Of a DNA stretch of 64,000 nucleotides, positions 50,620 to 60,761 are shown one piece after another (within the stretch, counting starts at the first letter, position 1; the number at the start of each line of letters is the position of its first letter). This stretch comes from JAOXRU01 sp965247735 (GTDB taxonomy: Bacteria > Bacteroidota > Bacteroidia > Flavobacteriales > Flavobacteriaceae): contig CBDFHN010000002.1 in assembly GCA_965247735.1 (NCBI GenBank), forward strand, positions 2,356,001-2,420,000, given 5' to 3'. The notes under the pieces are model-generated. The model was given only the letters and a program-made list of their open reading frames with translations, did no database searches and had not been told where the DNA came from. The position numbers and the translations under genes are program-made.

Positions 50620-52272
50620 TTATTCTTCGCCTAGTATTGCTGGTAAAATATAATCAAGCATCATTTTATCAACATTTGCATGCGCATACGGTAAACCATA
50701 AGCTGATGAGGTAATTACAATTACAAATGGAATTTCTTTAAATACAAAGATCTTATTACCTCCATTACCAGTACAAAAAGAAACCTCGTAGTCTTTGCCA
50801 TTGACTGTATATGTTTTATTCCAAAACAAATAACCATAATATCCATTATTCTGACCAACTTGTTTTACTTGCTTAGACAAACTTTTTTCCACCCATGATT
50901 TAGTGAGAATTTGTTTATCATTCCACCTACCCTTGCTCTTATATAGTTGTCCATATTTTGCAAAATCAACAGCTCGCAATTGTATGCCTCCAGCCGTATT
51001 CCCAACATTTTGTGGCGTATACTGCCACTTATAATTGGTAATACCCATTGGAGAAAACAATTTCTTATCAGCATATGAAACCAGTCCATCAGGTACCGAT
51101 TTGTGAATAATATCTCCTAGCAAAACTGTTCCAGCTGTAAAATAACTGTAATCTTTACCCATTATTTTGTCTTTTTGTATCGGTAGATCTAATGCAAATT
51201 TTACCCAATCATCAGTAGGATACATGAGCTCCTCGTTACCTGGATTACTATAATCACTATCATCTCCTAGAAACCCAGAACTCATGGTTAATAGCGATTT
51301 CAAAGTCACATTATCTTTTGCTGGACTATAGTTATTAAACTCCTTAAGATCATAAAACTCTTTGAGTTCTACAGCTTCGCTTTTTATGTACTTTTCTGCA
51401 ATGGCAATTCCCATCATTGTTGATGCAAAAGACTTTCCAACTGATCGTACATCATGCAAACTGTCTCTCCTTGATCCATTAAAATATTCTTCTATCAATA
51501 GTTCTCCTTGTTTAACAACAACAATTCCATTGATTTTTTCGAATCTGTTTTGTACAATTTTTTTATTGAGGGCTTTAATTTTTGTACGATCATAATTATC
51601 AGAAGAAACTGTCCACCCACTATTTGGAGCAATAGTTTGTACAGGAATAGCATTTTTATCAAATGGTAGATCCGAAACGGTAATGGCTAAACTACCCTTA
51701 ACCAAAAGATCACCAACTTTAAGCGCTCCATCATTTAAATACGGGCGTACTTCAATACTCAGAACATGGTTTCCTTCACTAAGCGCATCTTGCCCACCAC
51801 TTAATTTCATGAATTTCAACCACAAAAACCAACCCCAATGGTCTACAGGTTCGGATGTAATTAATGGAATAGTATGCGTAAGCTGTTCTGTTTTTGAACT
51901 TACTGTACCAGCACCTTTATTAAGATTATCTGTCCGTATAATTTCATCATCTACTAATAGTGTAAATTGAAAATTTCCTTTATCAAGTAACTCTTCACTA
52001 GACAAGTTTGGCGCCAATTTTTGAAGACTTGCTGCCAATGGTTTTTCTAAGGCAAATTGAAAACTTAAGTTTTTATCTTTATTAAGTGTAAAATGTTTGG
52101 AAAACTGGCTTAGGGTATCTGCTTTCCTTCCAAATTTGTTTTTAGAAAAGAAGAGCTTCTCAACTTGTCCTAAATCGGTGTTGTTTTTGGCTTGTTTTAA
52201 TGCCCTTCCTGCATTTTTTTTACAAGATAGCATTAAACAAATGCTAATAAGTATAAGATACTTTGATTTCAT
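50620..52272 (-). CDS. serine hydrolase (class C beta-lactamase-like) lipoprotein
   Basis: A 550-aa protein from the ATG at 52272 (MKSKYLILISICLMLSC, lipid cysteine at 17). An N-terminal beta-rich domain (about 30-210) is followed by a class C beta-lactamase/DD-peptidase-like domain with the SxxK motif SVGK in HDVRSVGKSFAST. The YxN position reads DYSYFTAGT, so the asparagine is replaced. It is probably a periplasmic or surface esterase/peptidase and not a true beta-lactamase. The frame is open 12 codons further upstream, but the lipoprotein signal fixes the start. Confidence 0.83.
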   Translation of the reverse strand: MKSKYLILISICLMLSCKKNAGRALKQAKNNTDLGQVEKLFFSKNKFGRKADTLSQFSKHFTLNKDKNLSFQFALEKPLAASLQKLAPNLSSEELLDKGNFQFTLLVDDEIIRTDNLNKGAGTVSSKTEQLTHTIPLITSEPVDHWGWFLWLKFMKLSGGQDALSEGNHVLSIEVRPYLNDGALKVGDLLVKGSLAITVSDLPFDKNAIPVQTIAPNSGWTVSSDNYDRTKIKALNKKIVQNRFEKINGIVVVKQGELLIEEYFNGSRRDSLHDVRSVGKSFASTMMGIAIAEKYIKSEAVELKEFYDLKEFNNYSPAKDNVTLKSLLTMSSGFLGDDSDYSNPGNEELMYPTDDWVKFALDLPIQKDKIMGKDYSYFTAGTVLLGDIIHKSVPDGLVSYADKKLFSPMGITNYKWQYTPQNVGNTAGGIQLRAVDFAKYGQLYKSKGRWNDKQILTKSWVEKSLSKQVKQVGQNNGYYGYLFWNKTYTVNGKDYEVSFCTGNGGNKIFVFKEIPFVIVITSSAYGLPYAHANVDKMMLDYILPAILGEE

Positions 52273-52352
52273 ATTTGATTGATTAAATTTGATTGATTCA
52301 ACAAACATATACTTAATTCTAATTTTGGACGTGCCATATTATAGAATGGCAC

Positions 52353-53492
52353 TCATTTAAAGTTATACAGACTTGTTTTTTTTGCTTTTTTATAATCTAA
52401 AGGAGTTACACCCTTGATACTTTTAAAAACCCGATTAAATGTCGTCTTTGAATTGAAACCACATTCAAAAGATATACCCAATAGTGTTACATGATCATAA
52501 TTTGCGTCATGCAATCGATCAACAACAGCATTAACACGAAAACCGTTTACAAAATCTGAGAAATTTTTATGCAATCCATCGTTTATTATTTTGGATAAAA
52601 TATTGGGATGGATCTTAAGATCATCTGCCAACGACTTTAATGTTAATTCTGAGTTAAGATAGAAAAGGTTGGTTTCCATTTGCTCTTTTAACCAAGATGC
52701 TTTTTTAACAATCTCTTTTGATGGAGGCTTTTTTTCAAGAATCGTTTGTTTATTGGTTTCAAGCAATATGATTTCTGGTCTTAAAAAAGCTTCGGCACTA
52801 ATCCATATCGTTATAATAGAAAGCAACACATAAATTGGGTAATAGTCGCTTATACCAAGTTGAAAATCAAATACCACATAATCAATAATGGTAAAGGGTG
52901 TCCACAAAAACCAAAGTACAGCAAAGATCATAAGTAATCTATATAACCATTTTAAACGATAAGCATCAGTATTGCTATAATTTTTAGCCAACCAAAAATG
53001 ATAGGTTTTAATTTCTTTCAGGGAATATATACAATAGCTTACAATAGAAACAATTGCTAAAAACTGAACAATGGGCATTAATTTAAGGTAAGCCCCTGTA
53101 TCGATACCAATAATGTTATACACAAGTGCTTCACGACTTATAATACCATGTACAGCAAGCTCTATTATTAATGGCAAAAAATGAATGCCATCTCTCTTAG
53201 AAGTATGATAACTAGAATTAGTTATTTTTTTGACATATAAATATAATAATGGCCCCAGTGCCAAAGAATAATTTAGCGGTATCAAATAGAAATACGGAAA
53301 ATAATTAGCCATATGAAGATCCAAACTTAATATCCAAATATTCCAAAAAACGATTACAAAAGTAACCAGTCCAAGAAACACATTGGCCTTTTTATTTATC
53401 CGTTTTGTAAAAATAAGTAACAGCCCAAATGTTGCTCCTATAAATACGGATCCTATGATAATGAGGTTATAAAAATTTAAAATGACTTCCAA
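52353..53492 (-). CDS. AraC-family transcriptional regulator with membrane-helix N-terminus
   Basis: A 379-aa protein with seven or so membrane helices in residues 8-235 and a C-terminal AraC-type double helix-turn-helix (about 270-370) with KIIND...FSDFVNGFRVNAVV and GISFECGFNSKTTFNRVFKSIKGVTPLDYK. Such membrane-tethered AraC regulators are common in Bacteroidota and probably respond to an envelope signal. It lies just upstream of the serine-hydrolase gene, which may be its target. Confidence 0.9.
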   Translation of the reverse strand: MEVILNFYNLIIIGSVFIGATFGLLLIFTKRINKKANVFLGLVTFVIVFWNIWILSLDLHMANYFPYFYLIPLNYSLALGPLLYLYVKKITNSSYHTSKRDGIHFLPLIIELAVHGIISREALVYNIIGIDTGAYLKLMPIVQFLAIVSIVSYCIYSLKEIKTYHFWLAKNYSNTDAYRLKWLYRLLMIFAVLWFLWTPFTIIDYVVFDFQLGISDYYPIYVLLSIITIWISAEAFLRPEIILLETNKQTILEKKPPSKEIVKKASWLKEQMETNLFYLNSELTLKSLADDLKIHPNILSKIINDGLHKNFSDFVNGFRVNAVVDRLHDANYDHVTLLGISFECGFNSKTTFNRVFKSIKGVTPLDYKKAKKTSLYNFK

Positions 53493-53550
53493 GAATATTT
53501 TCTTTTTTAGTTTTTATTTAAGAACATTAAATACCTATACCTTTTCTCGC

Positions 53551-54528
53551 CTATAAAGCCATTAAATTACATCCTCTAATATCGCTATCATCAAACCTAC
53601 CCAAAACCTCAAAAGAACCATCCTTATACTGCTTTCCTAAATCTTGAGTTGCAATAAATGCACAGGAATTAATATTAGCCAAATCAATTATATTTAAACC
53701 TCCAGTTTTACCCACATCAAGCAAAGTCAATGGATCTTCTGTATCACGAATGCGAACTTGCATCCATGGTGGACATTCAAAAATTCCATTCTTTTTTGCA
53801 TAGCCCTGAGACAATAATTCTGTCATTCCATATTCCGAATGAATACCTGAAACGCCAAATCCTTCACATAAAATCTCATGGAGTTCCGTCCTTATCATTT
53901 CCTTTCTCCTCCCTTTCATTCCGCCAGTTTCCATAACAATTGTGTTTTGCAACTGAAATTTATGCGCTTCCACAAAATCTAACAAAGCAAAAGAAACGCC
54001 TATAAGGAGTATTTTTTGACCAGCTGTATCTAATTCAAGTATTTTTTTAGCTAATTTATCTGTATCATCCAAATAGAATCCGCTATTTTCATTTTCTGTT
54101 TGTTTTATTAAATCTTCCACCATATAGATTAACGAAGAGCCTTTGCGCTCCAAATAAGATGGCAATAATGCTAAAACGACATAGTCTTTTATAGCACCAT
54201 AAAAATTAAAAAATCCTTTCTGATAGCTATCAGTATACATTAAAGCATCTGTAACATAATGCTTGCTTACAACACTTCCTGTTGTACCACTACTGCTAAA
54301 AACAAGCTCAGCAACTTTAGATTTCGGGGCAATTTTATGAGATTTAAAAAACTGTATTGGTAAAAAAGGAATATTGGTAAGTTGTTGCACCGTTTCTGGC
54401 GTCCTTCCCAGATGATTGCAAAAAGAATTATAGATAGGAATATCCTGATATTGCTTTCGAAACACAGAAAGCGCTAGTGTTTCAAATTCATCTTTAGATT
54501 TTATATTAAAAATATTGTTCTTTACCAT
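53551..54528 (-). CDS. LuxE-like acyl-protein synthetase / adenylate-forming protein
   Basis: A 325-aa protein from the ATG at 54528 (MVKNNIFNIK); the frame is open six codons further to 54546, which would start within a few bases of the upstream terminator hairpin. FLPIQFFKSHKI and the adenylate-type loop VFSSSGTTGSVVSKHYV (about 80-96), with SEYGMTELLSQGYA later, match the LuxE/PaaK-like family. It activates an acyl group as adenylate; the substrate is not known. No lux genes are nearby. Confidence 0.83.
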   Translation of the reverse strand: MVKNNIFNIKSKDEFETLALSVFRKQYQDIPIYNSFCNHLGRTPETVQQLTNIPFLPIQFFKSHKIAPKSKVAELVFSSSGTTGSVVSKHYVTDALMYTDSYQKGFFNFYGAIKDYVVLALLPSYLERKGSSLIYMVEDLIKQTENENSGFYLDDTDKLAKKILELDTAGQKILLIGVSFALLDFVEAHKFQLQNTIVMETGGMKGRRKEMIRTELHEILCEGFGVSGIHSEYGMTELLSQGYAKKNGIFECPPWMQVRIRDTEDPLTLLDVGKTGGLNIIDLANINSCAFIATQDLGKQYKDGSFEVLGRFDDSDIRGCNLMAL

Positions 54529-54547
54529 CTTCACAAAAGTATACAAA

Positions 54548-54575
54548 ATAAAAAAGCCTCCGTATATGGAGGCTT
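54548..54575 (-). terminator. terminator of the 54605-54946 gene
   Basis: Read leftward AAGCCTCC and GGAGGCTT form an 8-bp stem around six bases, followed by a T-run. It lies 30 bp after the stop of the small T9SS gene and just before the LuxE-like gene, separating the two transcripts. Confidence 0.8.
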
Positions 54576-54604
54576 AATTATTCATTGCTTATTTTGGTTG
54601 GTAT

Positions 54605-54946
54605 TTATCGTATTACAAGTTTCCTTGTAGATGTATTTTCGTTTTCTTTTATTCGCATTATATAAACTCCCTTATTAAGGTTAGAAACATCCAAATAGTT
54701 TGTTCTTACTTTTTCTTTTAAAACTGGTTTTCCAAAAACATCAAAAACAACAATCTCTTTTGTCTCATTATTTTTAGTTGTTATATACACCACATTACTA
54801 GTAACAGGATTTGGATACAACTTAAGGTCTACTATCTCCGTAGAACCTTGCTTATTATTATTTTCTTTTACAACATCGTTACTTGTAAACTGTGCTGAGG
54901 CCAGTGTAGGCAATACGAATAGTAATATTAAGTAAATTTTTTTCAT
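54605..54946 (-). CDS. minimal T9SS cargo protein (signal peptide plus type A sorting domain)
   Basis: A 113-aa protein from the ATG at 54946 (MKKIYLILLFVLPTLASAQ, cleaved signal peptide). About 15 residues follow, then a complete type A T9SS sorting domain (LKLYPNPVTSNVVYI ... VFDVFGKPVLKEK ... LNKGVYIMRIKENENTSTRKLVIR). Nothing else is present, so the mature protein is practically only the sorting domain. The frame is open 7 codons further upstream. A paralogue lies at 55082-55429. Confidence 0.85.
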   Translation of the reverse strand: MKKIYLILLFVLPTLASAQFTSNDVVKENNNKQGSTEIVDLKLYPNPVTSNVVYITTKNNETKEIVVFDVFGKPVLKEKVRTNYLDVSNLNKGVYIMRIKENENTSTRKLVIR

Positions 54947-55081
54947 CTTGTTAGGGGCGTTTAACATGATAAAAGTAATAATTCTATTCTTTTGACGTTG
55001 GTAAATGTTGTGAAACGATAATTTAAGTAGGTGAAGATCCTATTCGCTATCGATAAACAGAAAAGAGAGCCAAAAATCTAT

Positions 55082-55429
55082 TTATTTAATGACCAATTTC
55101 CGAGAACTCGTAATCTTATCTTCCGTAATTTTAATGATATAAATACCTGGCTTCAGTCTAGAAACATCCAATTCACTAGAATGTAATAGTGTTTTTAAAA
55201 CTGATTTTCCAAAAACATCAAAAATTAGAACAACTTTTTTATGATTTTTCTTCGTGGTGATAAAAGCCTTACCGTTAGTTATTGGATTTGGAAATATTTT
55301 TAATTCCGCTATTTCTCGAGCTATATTTTTTTCCGTTCCAAAAGCAACTGGTCTTTCCTTAGCCTCTTGAGCATAAGAAACAAGACCAAAAAGACAACAT
55401 GTTAGTAGTAGAAAGTATTTTTTTGCCAT
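55082..55429 (-). CDS. minimal T9SS cargo protein, paralogue
   Basis: A 115-aa protein with signal peptide MAKKYFLLLTCCLFGLVSYAQ, a short linker and a type A T9SS sorting domain (LKIFPNPITNGKAFI ... IFDVFGKSVLKT ... LKPGIYIIKITEDKITSSRKLVIK). About half of the residues are shared with the 54605 product in the same order, so the two are likely duplicates. Function unknown; it would be exported and either anchored or released at the cell surface. Confidence 0.85.
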   Translation of the reverse strand: MAKKYFLLLTCCLFGLVSYAQEAKERPVAFGTEKNIAREIAELKIFPNPITNGKAFITTKKNHKKVVLIFDVFGKSVLKTLLHSSELDVSRLKPGIYIIKITEDKITSSRKLVIK

Positions 55430-55550
55430 GCAACGGTGTTCTAAGGTATTTTATTGTATAACAAATATATAAAAAAACTTCCATTGACTTAAATATATTC
55501 TCAAACAAATAATAAAACACTCACAACAACCCATTTACACTTAGTTATAA

Positions 55551-55588
55551 CAAAAAAAAACGTCCTTCTAATGAAGAACGTTTTTCTA
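55551..55588 (-). terminator. terminator of the beta-helix lipoprotein gene
   Basis: Read leftward ACGTTCTTC and GAAGGACGT form a stem with one G-U pair around five bases, followed by nine Ts. It lies about 30 bp after the stop codon at 55614. Confidence 0.75.
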
Positions 55589-55613
55589 TAAAATTATATT
55601 ATTATTTCTTACT

Positions 55614-57836
55614 TTAAAACTTTGTCCAACCACTAGCCCAAGCTGGAACTTCTGCTCCATTACCTGCTCCTGTAGTTGCTCCTTCTGTAAAGAAATCTTG
55701 CTTAGCTCCGGTATAGTTTGTCTTTTCTAGACCTGCCGCAGGAGCATCAAACTGCATTGTTGTGATAGTCAATTTGCCAGCTTCAATTCTTGCTTTAGCT
55801 TCCGCATCACTATCTTTAACTTTTATTCCTAGGTTAACTCCTTTTGTGTAAAAGTTTTCAATAGTGAATTCTCCACCACCTTCTTTAAAATATAGTGCTC
55901 CTTCTGTTACAGGTCCAACAACTGTTATATTTTTTAATGTAGCATTTGTTACAGGTGTAGCATCACCATTATCTCCATTATTTGAACCTTCAACACCAGC
56001 TTTTGCACTTCCAGAAACATACCAGTTTTCTCCTGTTCCTGCCCATCCGTCAGCAAAATCTATACCGTCGTCATTAGCATTCGTAGAAATTAAATACTTA
56101 CCATTTACTGTTCCTCCAAAAAACTCAATTCCATCATCGTTTCCATTGTAAGACTGTACATACTCAAATGTAGTCCCAGAACCAACTCCAAATAAAGAAA
56201 CACCATTAAATTGCTTGCTGTTCGTATGTTGTGCACCTGTATACTCTACTCTTAAATACTGGATAGACCCAGAATTATCATCCGATACTGTTCCACCATA
56301 AGTAAGATCAGCTACTTCAGAAATAGAACTACTTCCTGTATTTGATGGTGCTTTACCACAGATAACCAATCCACCCCAGTTAGCAGGAGCAGGTACCGCA
56401 GCACCAGAAGTCATAATTACTGGATTATCAGCAGTTCCGTTTACAAATATTTTTCCTCCTTGAGCAACTGCAATATAAGCACTTGTTCCTCCGGTAGCTT
56501 TAATTACTGTTCCAGCAGGAATAGTTAACGTTCCACCATCCTTAACAACCAATGCACTAGTCAACTGATACTCTAATGCTGAATCTAATGTTATACTAGA
56601 AGTAATATCACCTTCAAGTGTTTGTGAAGTTGGAGCACTATTATCTAATCCCTTAGACCATCCTTGTGCCCAATCTGGAGCACTTGCACCATTACCAGCA
56701 CCGTTAGCAGCACCGTTAGCAGCACCTTCTGTAAAGAAATCTTGTTTTGCACCTGTATAATCTGTATACTTAAAACCATCAGCAGGAGCATCAAACTGTA
56801 TGTTAGTTATTGTTAATTTTCCAGCTTCAATTCTTACAGCTGCTTCTGCATCAGTACTTTTTACCTTAACACCTAAGTTAACTCCTGAAGTGTAGAAATT
56901 ATCTACTGTAAATTCACCACCACCTTCTTTAAAGTATAGTGCCCCTTCTGTTACAGGACCTACAACAGTAATATTTTTTAATGTAGCATTAGTTACAGGA
57001 GCAGCATCACCATTATCTCCATTATTAGAACCTTCAACACCTGCTTTAGCGCTTCCAGATACGTACCAGTTTTCTCCTGTTCCTGCCCATCCGTCAGCAA
57101 AATCAATACCATCATCATTGGCATTTGTAGAAATTAAATACTTACCATTTACTGTTCCTCCAAAGAACTCTATTCCATCATCGTTTCCGTTGTAAGATTG
57201 CACATATTCAAATGTAGTTCCAGAACCAACTCCAAATAAAGAAACACCATTAAACTGTTTGCTATTGGTATGTTGAGCACCAGTATATTCAACTCTTAAA
57301 TATCTTATAGACCCAGAATTATCATTAGCAACTACACCTCCGTAAGCAAGATCTGCCACCTCAGAAATAGAACTATCTCCTGTATTTGATGGTGCTTTAC
57401 CACAAACAACTAATCCTCCCCAGTCTGCAGCCTTAGGGCTACTATCACCAGAGGTCATAACTACTGGTTTATCAGCAGTTCCGTTTACAAAAATTTGTGC
57501 TCCTTGCGCAACAGCTATATAAGAGCTAGTTCCACCTGTTGCCTTAATTACTGTTCCTGCTGGAATGGTAAGTTTACCTCCTTCTTTTACTACTAAAGCA
57601 CCTGTTAAGTTATAAGCTATAGCTGCATCCAATTCTACCTCAGTAGTAATATCGCCACTTAAATCTTCACTAGTAGCATTACAAGGAGTACAAGATCCTC
57701 CACAGTCAACACCAGTTTCGTTTCCATTTTGGATTCCGTCACTACAAGTACTTCCTGAATCATCATCACTACTACACGACATAACGAATGTTGACGAAGC
57801 AACTATTATCATTAGTCCTAAGATTGATTTTTTCAT
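55614..57836 (-). CDS. surface lipoprotein with two tandem beta-helix-like domains
   Basis: A 740-aa lipoprotein (signal MKKSILGLMIIVASSTFVMSC, lipid cysteine at 21) with a cysteine-rich linker (CSDGIQNGNETGVDCGGSC). Two tandem copies of a domain follow, with a period of 348 residues starting near residues 59 and 407. Each has ALVVKxGGxLTIPAGTVIKATGGTS, a NDDGIEFFGG / NDDGIDFADG region and ends near QDFFTEGA. The pattern suggests a right-handed beta-helix. It lies 106 bp downstream of a TonB-dependent receptor gene and probably captures a ligand for it on the cell surface. Confidence 0.8.
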   Translation of the reverse strand: MKKSILGLMIIVASSTFVMSCSSDDDSGSTCSDGIQNGNETGVDCGGSCTPCNATSEDLSGDITTEVELDAAIAYNLTGALVVKEGGKLTIPAGTVIKATGGTSSYIAVAQGAQIFVNGTADKPVVMTSGDSSPKAADWGGLVVCGKAPSNTGDSSISEVADLAYGGVVANDNSGSIRYLRVEYTGAQHTNSKQFNGVSLFGVGSGTTFEYVQSYNGNDDGIEFFGGTVNGKYLISTNANDDGIDFADGWAGTGENWYVSGSAKAGVEGSNNGDNGDAAPVTNATLKNITVVGPVTEGALYFKEGGGEFTVDNFYTSGVNLGVKVKSTDAEAAVRIEAGKLTITNIQFDAPADGFKYTDYTGAKQDFFTEGAANGAANGAGNGASAPDWAQGWSKGLDNSAPTSQTLEGDITSSITLDSALEYQLTSALVVKDGGTLTIPAGTVIKATGGTSAYIAVAQGGKIFVNGTADNPVIMTSGAAVPAPANWGGLVICGKAPSNTGSSSISEVADLTYGGTVSDDNSGSIQYLRVEYTGAQHTNSKQFNGVSLFGVGSGTTFEYVQSYNGNDDGIEFFGGTVNGKYLISTNANDDGIDFADGWAGTGENWYVSGSAKAGVEGSNNGDNGDATPVTNATLKNITVVGPVTEGALYFKEGGGEFTIENFYTKGVNLGIKVKDSDAEAKARIEAGKLTITTMQFDAPAAGLEKTNYTGAKQDFFTEGATTGAGNGAEVPAWASGWTKF

Positions 57837-57941
57837 TTTTTTGTTTTTTATTTTTTTGTTTAATTTATTTAAAGCGAAGAAACAATACTGTTGTTATCTA
57901 GCTGTTAATCAAAAATTACGAATACGTAATCTTTATATTAA

Positions 57942-60761
57942 CTAAAAGTTATAGCTTAAAGACAATTTAAAATTGCTTCCTTTTTTATAGGACTGAACAA
58001 CTACGTTTTGTTTTTCTTGAATTCTTTCTACCGTTGGATTTAATAAGTTTTTTGCAGTAAAACCAAGCGCTATTCTTTTTGTTAACTCTGTTTTAACAAT
58101 GAAATCCAACGTTGCCAAACCTTTATCTACAAGATTCCCTTTTCCTTCAGTACCTAATGAAAACGCGCGATCAGAAAAATAATTCAATGCTAAAGTTGCT
58201 CTTATGTTTCTATCTTTTTTAAAATCTTTATAAAAACTAACATCAGCATTAAGCAATAAATCAGAAGCTCCTGTAAGCTTATCTTCTGTATTACTAAAAT
58301 CAACACTTAGTGGTAATATTCCTGCCGCTGTAGTTTCCTCTTTTACTTTATCAGCATCCAATTCTTGAGTAGAATACATGTATGATGCATTAAAACCAAC
58401 AGATAGATTACTTTTTAATATTTTATCAGCACTCTCTTTTTCATTCTGAAATAATTCTTTTCTTACCTCAAACTCACCTCCAATAATCTGCGCAGAATCT
58501 CCAGAATTAACATAACTAATATCGTTTGAAGCAGAATTAACAGTAATGTCATTTATTGGGTTTTCAATATATTTTGCAAAAGCTCCTAAAGAAATTAACT
58601 CTCCTGTTTTTGGAAACAACTCCCATTTTATGTCAAAATTATAATCTGTTGACGCATATAAGGCAGGGTTACCAAAAGACGATTGTGTGACATCTTCAAA
58701 TAAGAAAAGTGCCTTCTCTTTGTATTGAGGAAGTGTATATGTTTTACTTGCAGCAAATTTCAAATTCTGCTTCTCATTAAGCACATATTTAAGTGTTAGC
58801 ATAGGCAACACTTCAAAAGTTTCGTATGTGTTTTTATTTCCATCAACATCCAAAGCCGTACTCCATTCGATAAATTGTGAAATTTGCTCTCCCCTAAGAC
58901 CTGCTATTAGGGTAAATTTAGGAGAAAATGCATAAGTTGCTGAAACAAAACCTGCATGTATTTTTTGATCTCCAGCATATGTTTGTGGAGCTAAAGGATT
59001 ATTTCCTCCCCTAAATGTTCCAATAGTAAACAACTCTTTATTAAGATTCTCTTGATTAAAATAAGAATCAACATTATAAACATTATCCACCAAAGGATGA
59101 TCTATAAAGGCACCGTTATTATCTCTAAATCTAATTCCAAGATTAAACTGCGTAGACTCAAAATCTATATTCTTAAACCTTCCGCTATAACCTAATGTTA
59201 TTTTTCCTCTATAAACGTCATCTTCATCCATATTGAATTTATAGGTACTAGATATATTAGCAGCGAATTCATTTTCATCTAACTCTTGATAATACCTGTG
59301 GTTATCTGAAGTATTTGTTGATTGTCTAAAAGATTTTGGTCCTTCTGGGTTATCCCAGTTATCTGGAGATAAAACAACTTGTCTTCTATTTGGAATCGTA
59401 TTAGCCACCATGTTATATGAAACTCCCCAATTTAAATCTAGTTTTTCATTAAAATCATGATCTCCTAAAAGTTGATTAATAAAAATAGATGTTCTTTCAA
59501 AAGTAGATCGTTGTACAAAACCTCCTCCTTCAGGAGCATAATCAAACACATCTATTACACCAGTAAATTCTTGTTGTTTTTGATTTGAAGAATTTAAGTA
59601 AAGTGTATTATATTTTATCTTACTACCGCTATTTCTAAAGCCAATATTCCCCATCAGTGTTGTATTGGTTTTATACTCATAAGAAGCAAAACCAAAGTTT
59701 TTTCTGGCTACTCCAGAAACATTAACTGCTCCTCTAGAAACACCTTCTTTAAAGCTATATCCATTATCAAACGCTGCTACAGCAAAAAAGCTAAGTCTGC
59801 TTTCTTCGCCAAAAGTATAAGAATCTCCTCCTTTAAGTGAAAAACTAGAATTTATAGGCGTTCCTGCTTTTTCTCTATCCCAGCTTGTAGTAAAGTTATA
59901 ATTATTCAACGGAAATTTTGGGTACTCTTTTTTATAAAAACCAAAAGCACTTGGCCCATCATGCAGGTAAAAATCTTTTTGAGATATTGCTTCTGTATTA
60001 GCACCTATCCCAACTTTTAAAGCTGCAAATCCAGATCCTTTGTAATTTTTAGAAACAATGTCAATATTTGCTCCTGCAAAATCTCCATAATTTGAAGTAC
60101 TATATGTTTTATCAATTCCAATAAACTCAACAATATCTGTGGAAAAAATATTTAAATCAATATTCTTCCTAGAAGGATTATTAGATGGCAATGGTAAACC
60201 ATTAAGTGTAGTTGCATTATACCTGTCTCCTAATCCTCTTACATAAATACTTCCAGAACCTTCTTGTTTGGAGATCCCAGAAACCTTAGTAACGGCTGCC
60301 GCAACATTACCTACTCCTTTTTTAGCCAATTCTTGAGCTCCTATATTTTGCTGTATCGCAACTGCTTTTTTCTGTTCTAGTAAAAGTGCATTTTCTGACT
60401 CTTTAGAAACCGTAGTTGTCAATACTACCTCATCCAAAGCTTGTGCATTCTGACCAAGACTTGTATTTACAGTAGTATCTTTCCCTGCAACAACAACTAT
60501 ATTTGGTATGTCTTTAGTTTCATAGCCTATAAAACTAACACTAACTGTATACGTTCCTGGAGCAACATTGCTTATACTATAGTTTCCATCAAAATCAGTA
60601 GTTGTCCCTTTTGCCGTTCCCTTTATTAAAACATTAGCAAATGGTAAAGCTTCGTTATTTAGTTCTTTGTCGGTTATTTTCCCAATAATAGATCCTTGCT
60701 CTTGAGCATTCATTGCAACAGCAATTAGGATAAGCGATAACATTGAAATAATCTTTTTCAT
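57942..60761 (-). CDS. TonB-dependent receptor with carboxypeptidase-regulatory-like domain
   Basis: A 939-aa outer-membrane receptor from the ATG at 60761 (MKKIISMLSLILIAVAMNAQ, signal peptide). A CarboxypepD_reg-like domain (about 25-105) with GKITDKELNNEALPFANVLIKG comes first. A plug domain (about 125-235) has VTKVSGISKQEGSGSIYVRGLGDRYN in two parts, then a barrel ending in aromatic NFKLSLSYNF. It takes up a large ligand with energy from TonB. The frame is open 30 codons further, to 60851; that leader resembles a diverged start-codon repeat. The gene diverges from the PhoB-like regulator. Confidence 0.88.
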   Translation of the reverse strand: MKKIISMLSLILIAVAMNAQEQGSIIGKITDKELNNEALPFANVLIKGTAKGTTTDFDGNYSISNVAPGTYTVSVSFIGYETKDIPNIVVVAGKDTTVNTSLGQNAQALDEVVLTTTVSKESENALLLEQKKAVAIQQNIGAQELAKKGVGNVAAAVTKVSGISKQEGSGSIYVRGLGDRYNATTLNGLPLPSNNPSRKNIDLNIFSTDIVEFIGIDKTYSTSNYGDFAGANIDIVSKNYKGSGFAALKVGIGANTEAISQKDFYLHDGPSAFGFYKKEYPKFPLNNYNFTTSWDREKAGTPINSSFSLKGGDSYTFGEESRLSFFAVAAFDNGYSFKEGVSRGAVNVSGVARKNFGFASYEYKTNTTLMGNIGFRNSGSKIKYNTLYLNSSNQKQQEFTGVIDVFDYAPEGGGFVQRSTFERTSIFINQLLGDHDFNEKLDLNWGVSYNMVANTIPNRRQVVLSPDNWDNPEGPKSFRQSTNTSDNHRYYQELDENEFAANISSTYKFNMDEDDVYRGKITLGYSGRFKNIDFESTQFNLGIRFRDNNGAFIDHPLVDNVYNVDSYFNQENLNKELFTIGTFRGGNNPLAPQTYAGDQKIHAGFVSATYAFSPKFTLIAGLRGEQISQFIEWSTALDVDGNKNTYETFEVLPMLTLKYVLNEKQNLKFAASKTYTLPQYKEKALFLFEDVTQSSFGNPALYASTDYNFDIKWELFPKTGELISLGAFAKYIENPINDITVNSASNDISYVNSGDSAQIIGGEFEVRKELFQNEKESADKILKSNLSVGFNASYMYSTQELDADKVKEETTAAGILPLSVDFSNTEDKLTGASDLLLNADVSFYKDFKKDRNIRATLALNYFSDRAFSLGTEGKGNLVDKGLATLDFIVKTELTKRIALGFTAKNLLNPTVERIQEKQNVVVQSYKKGSNFKLSLSYNF

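Noticed and set aside
53551..54528. LuxE-like gene as sign of a bioluminescence operon
   Set aside because: No luciferase, reductase or thioesterase lux genes are adjacent; LuxE-like proteins are common in flavobacteria without light production.
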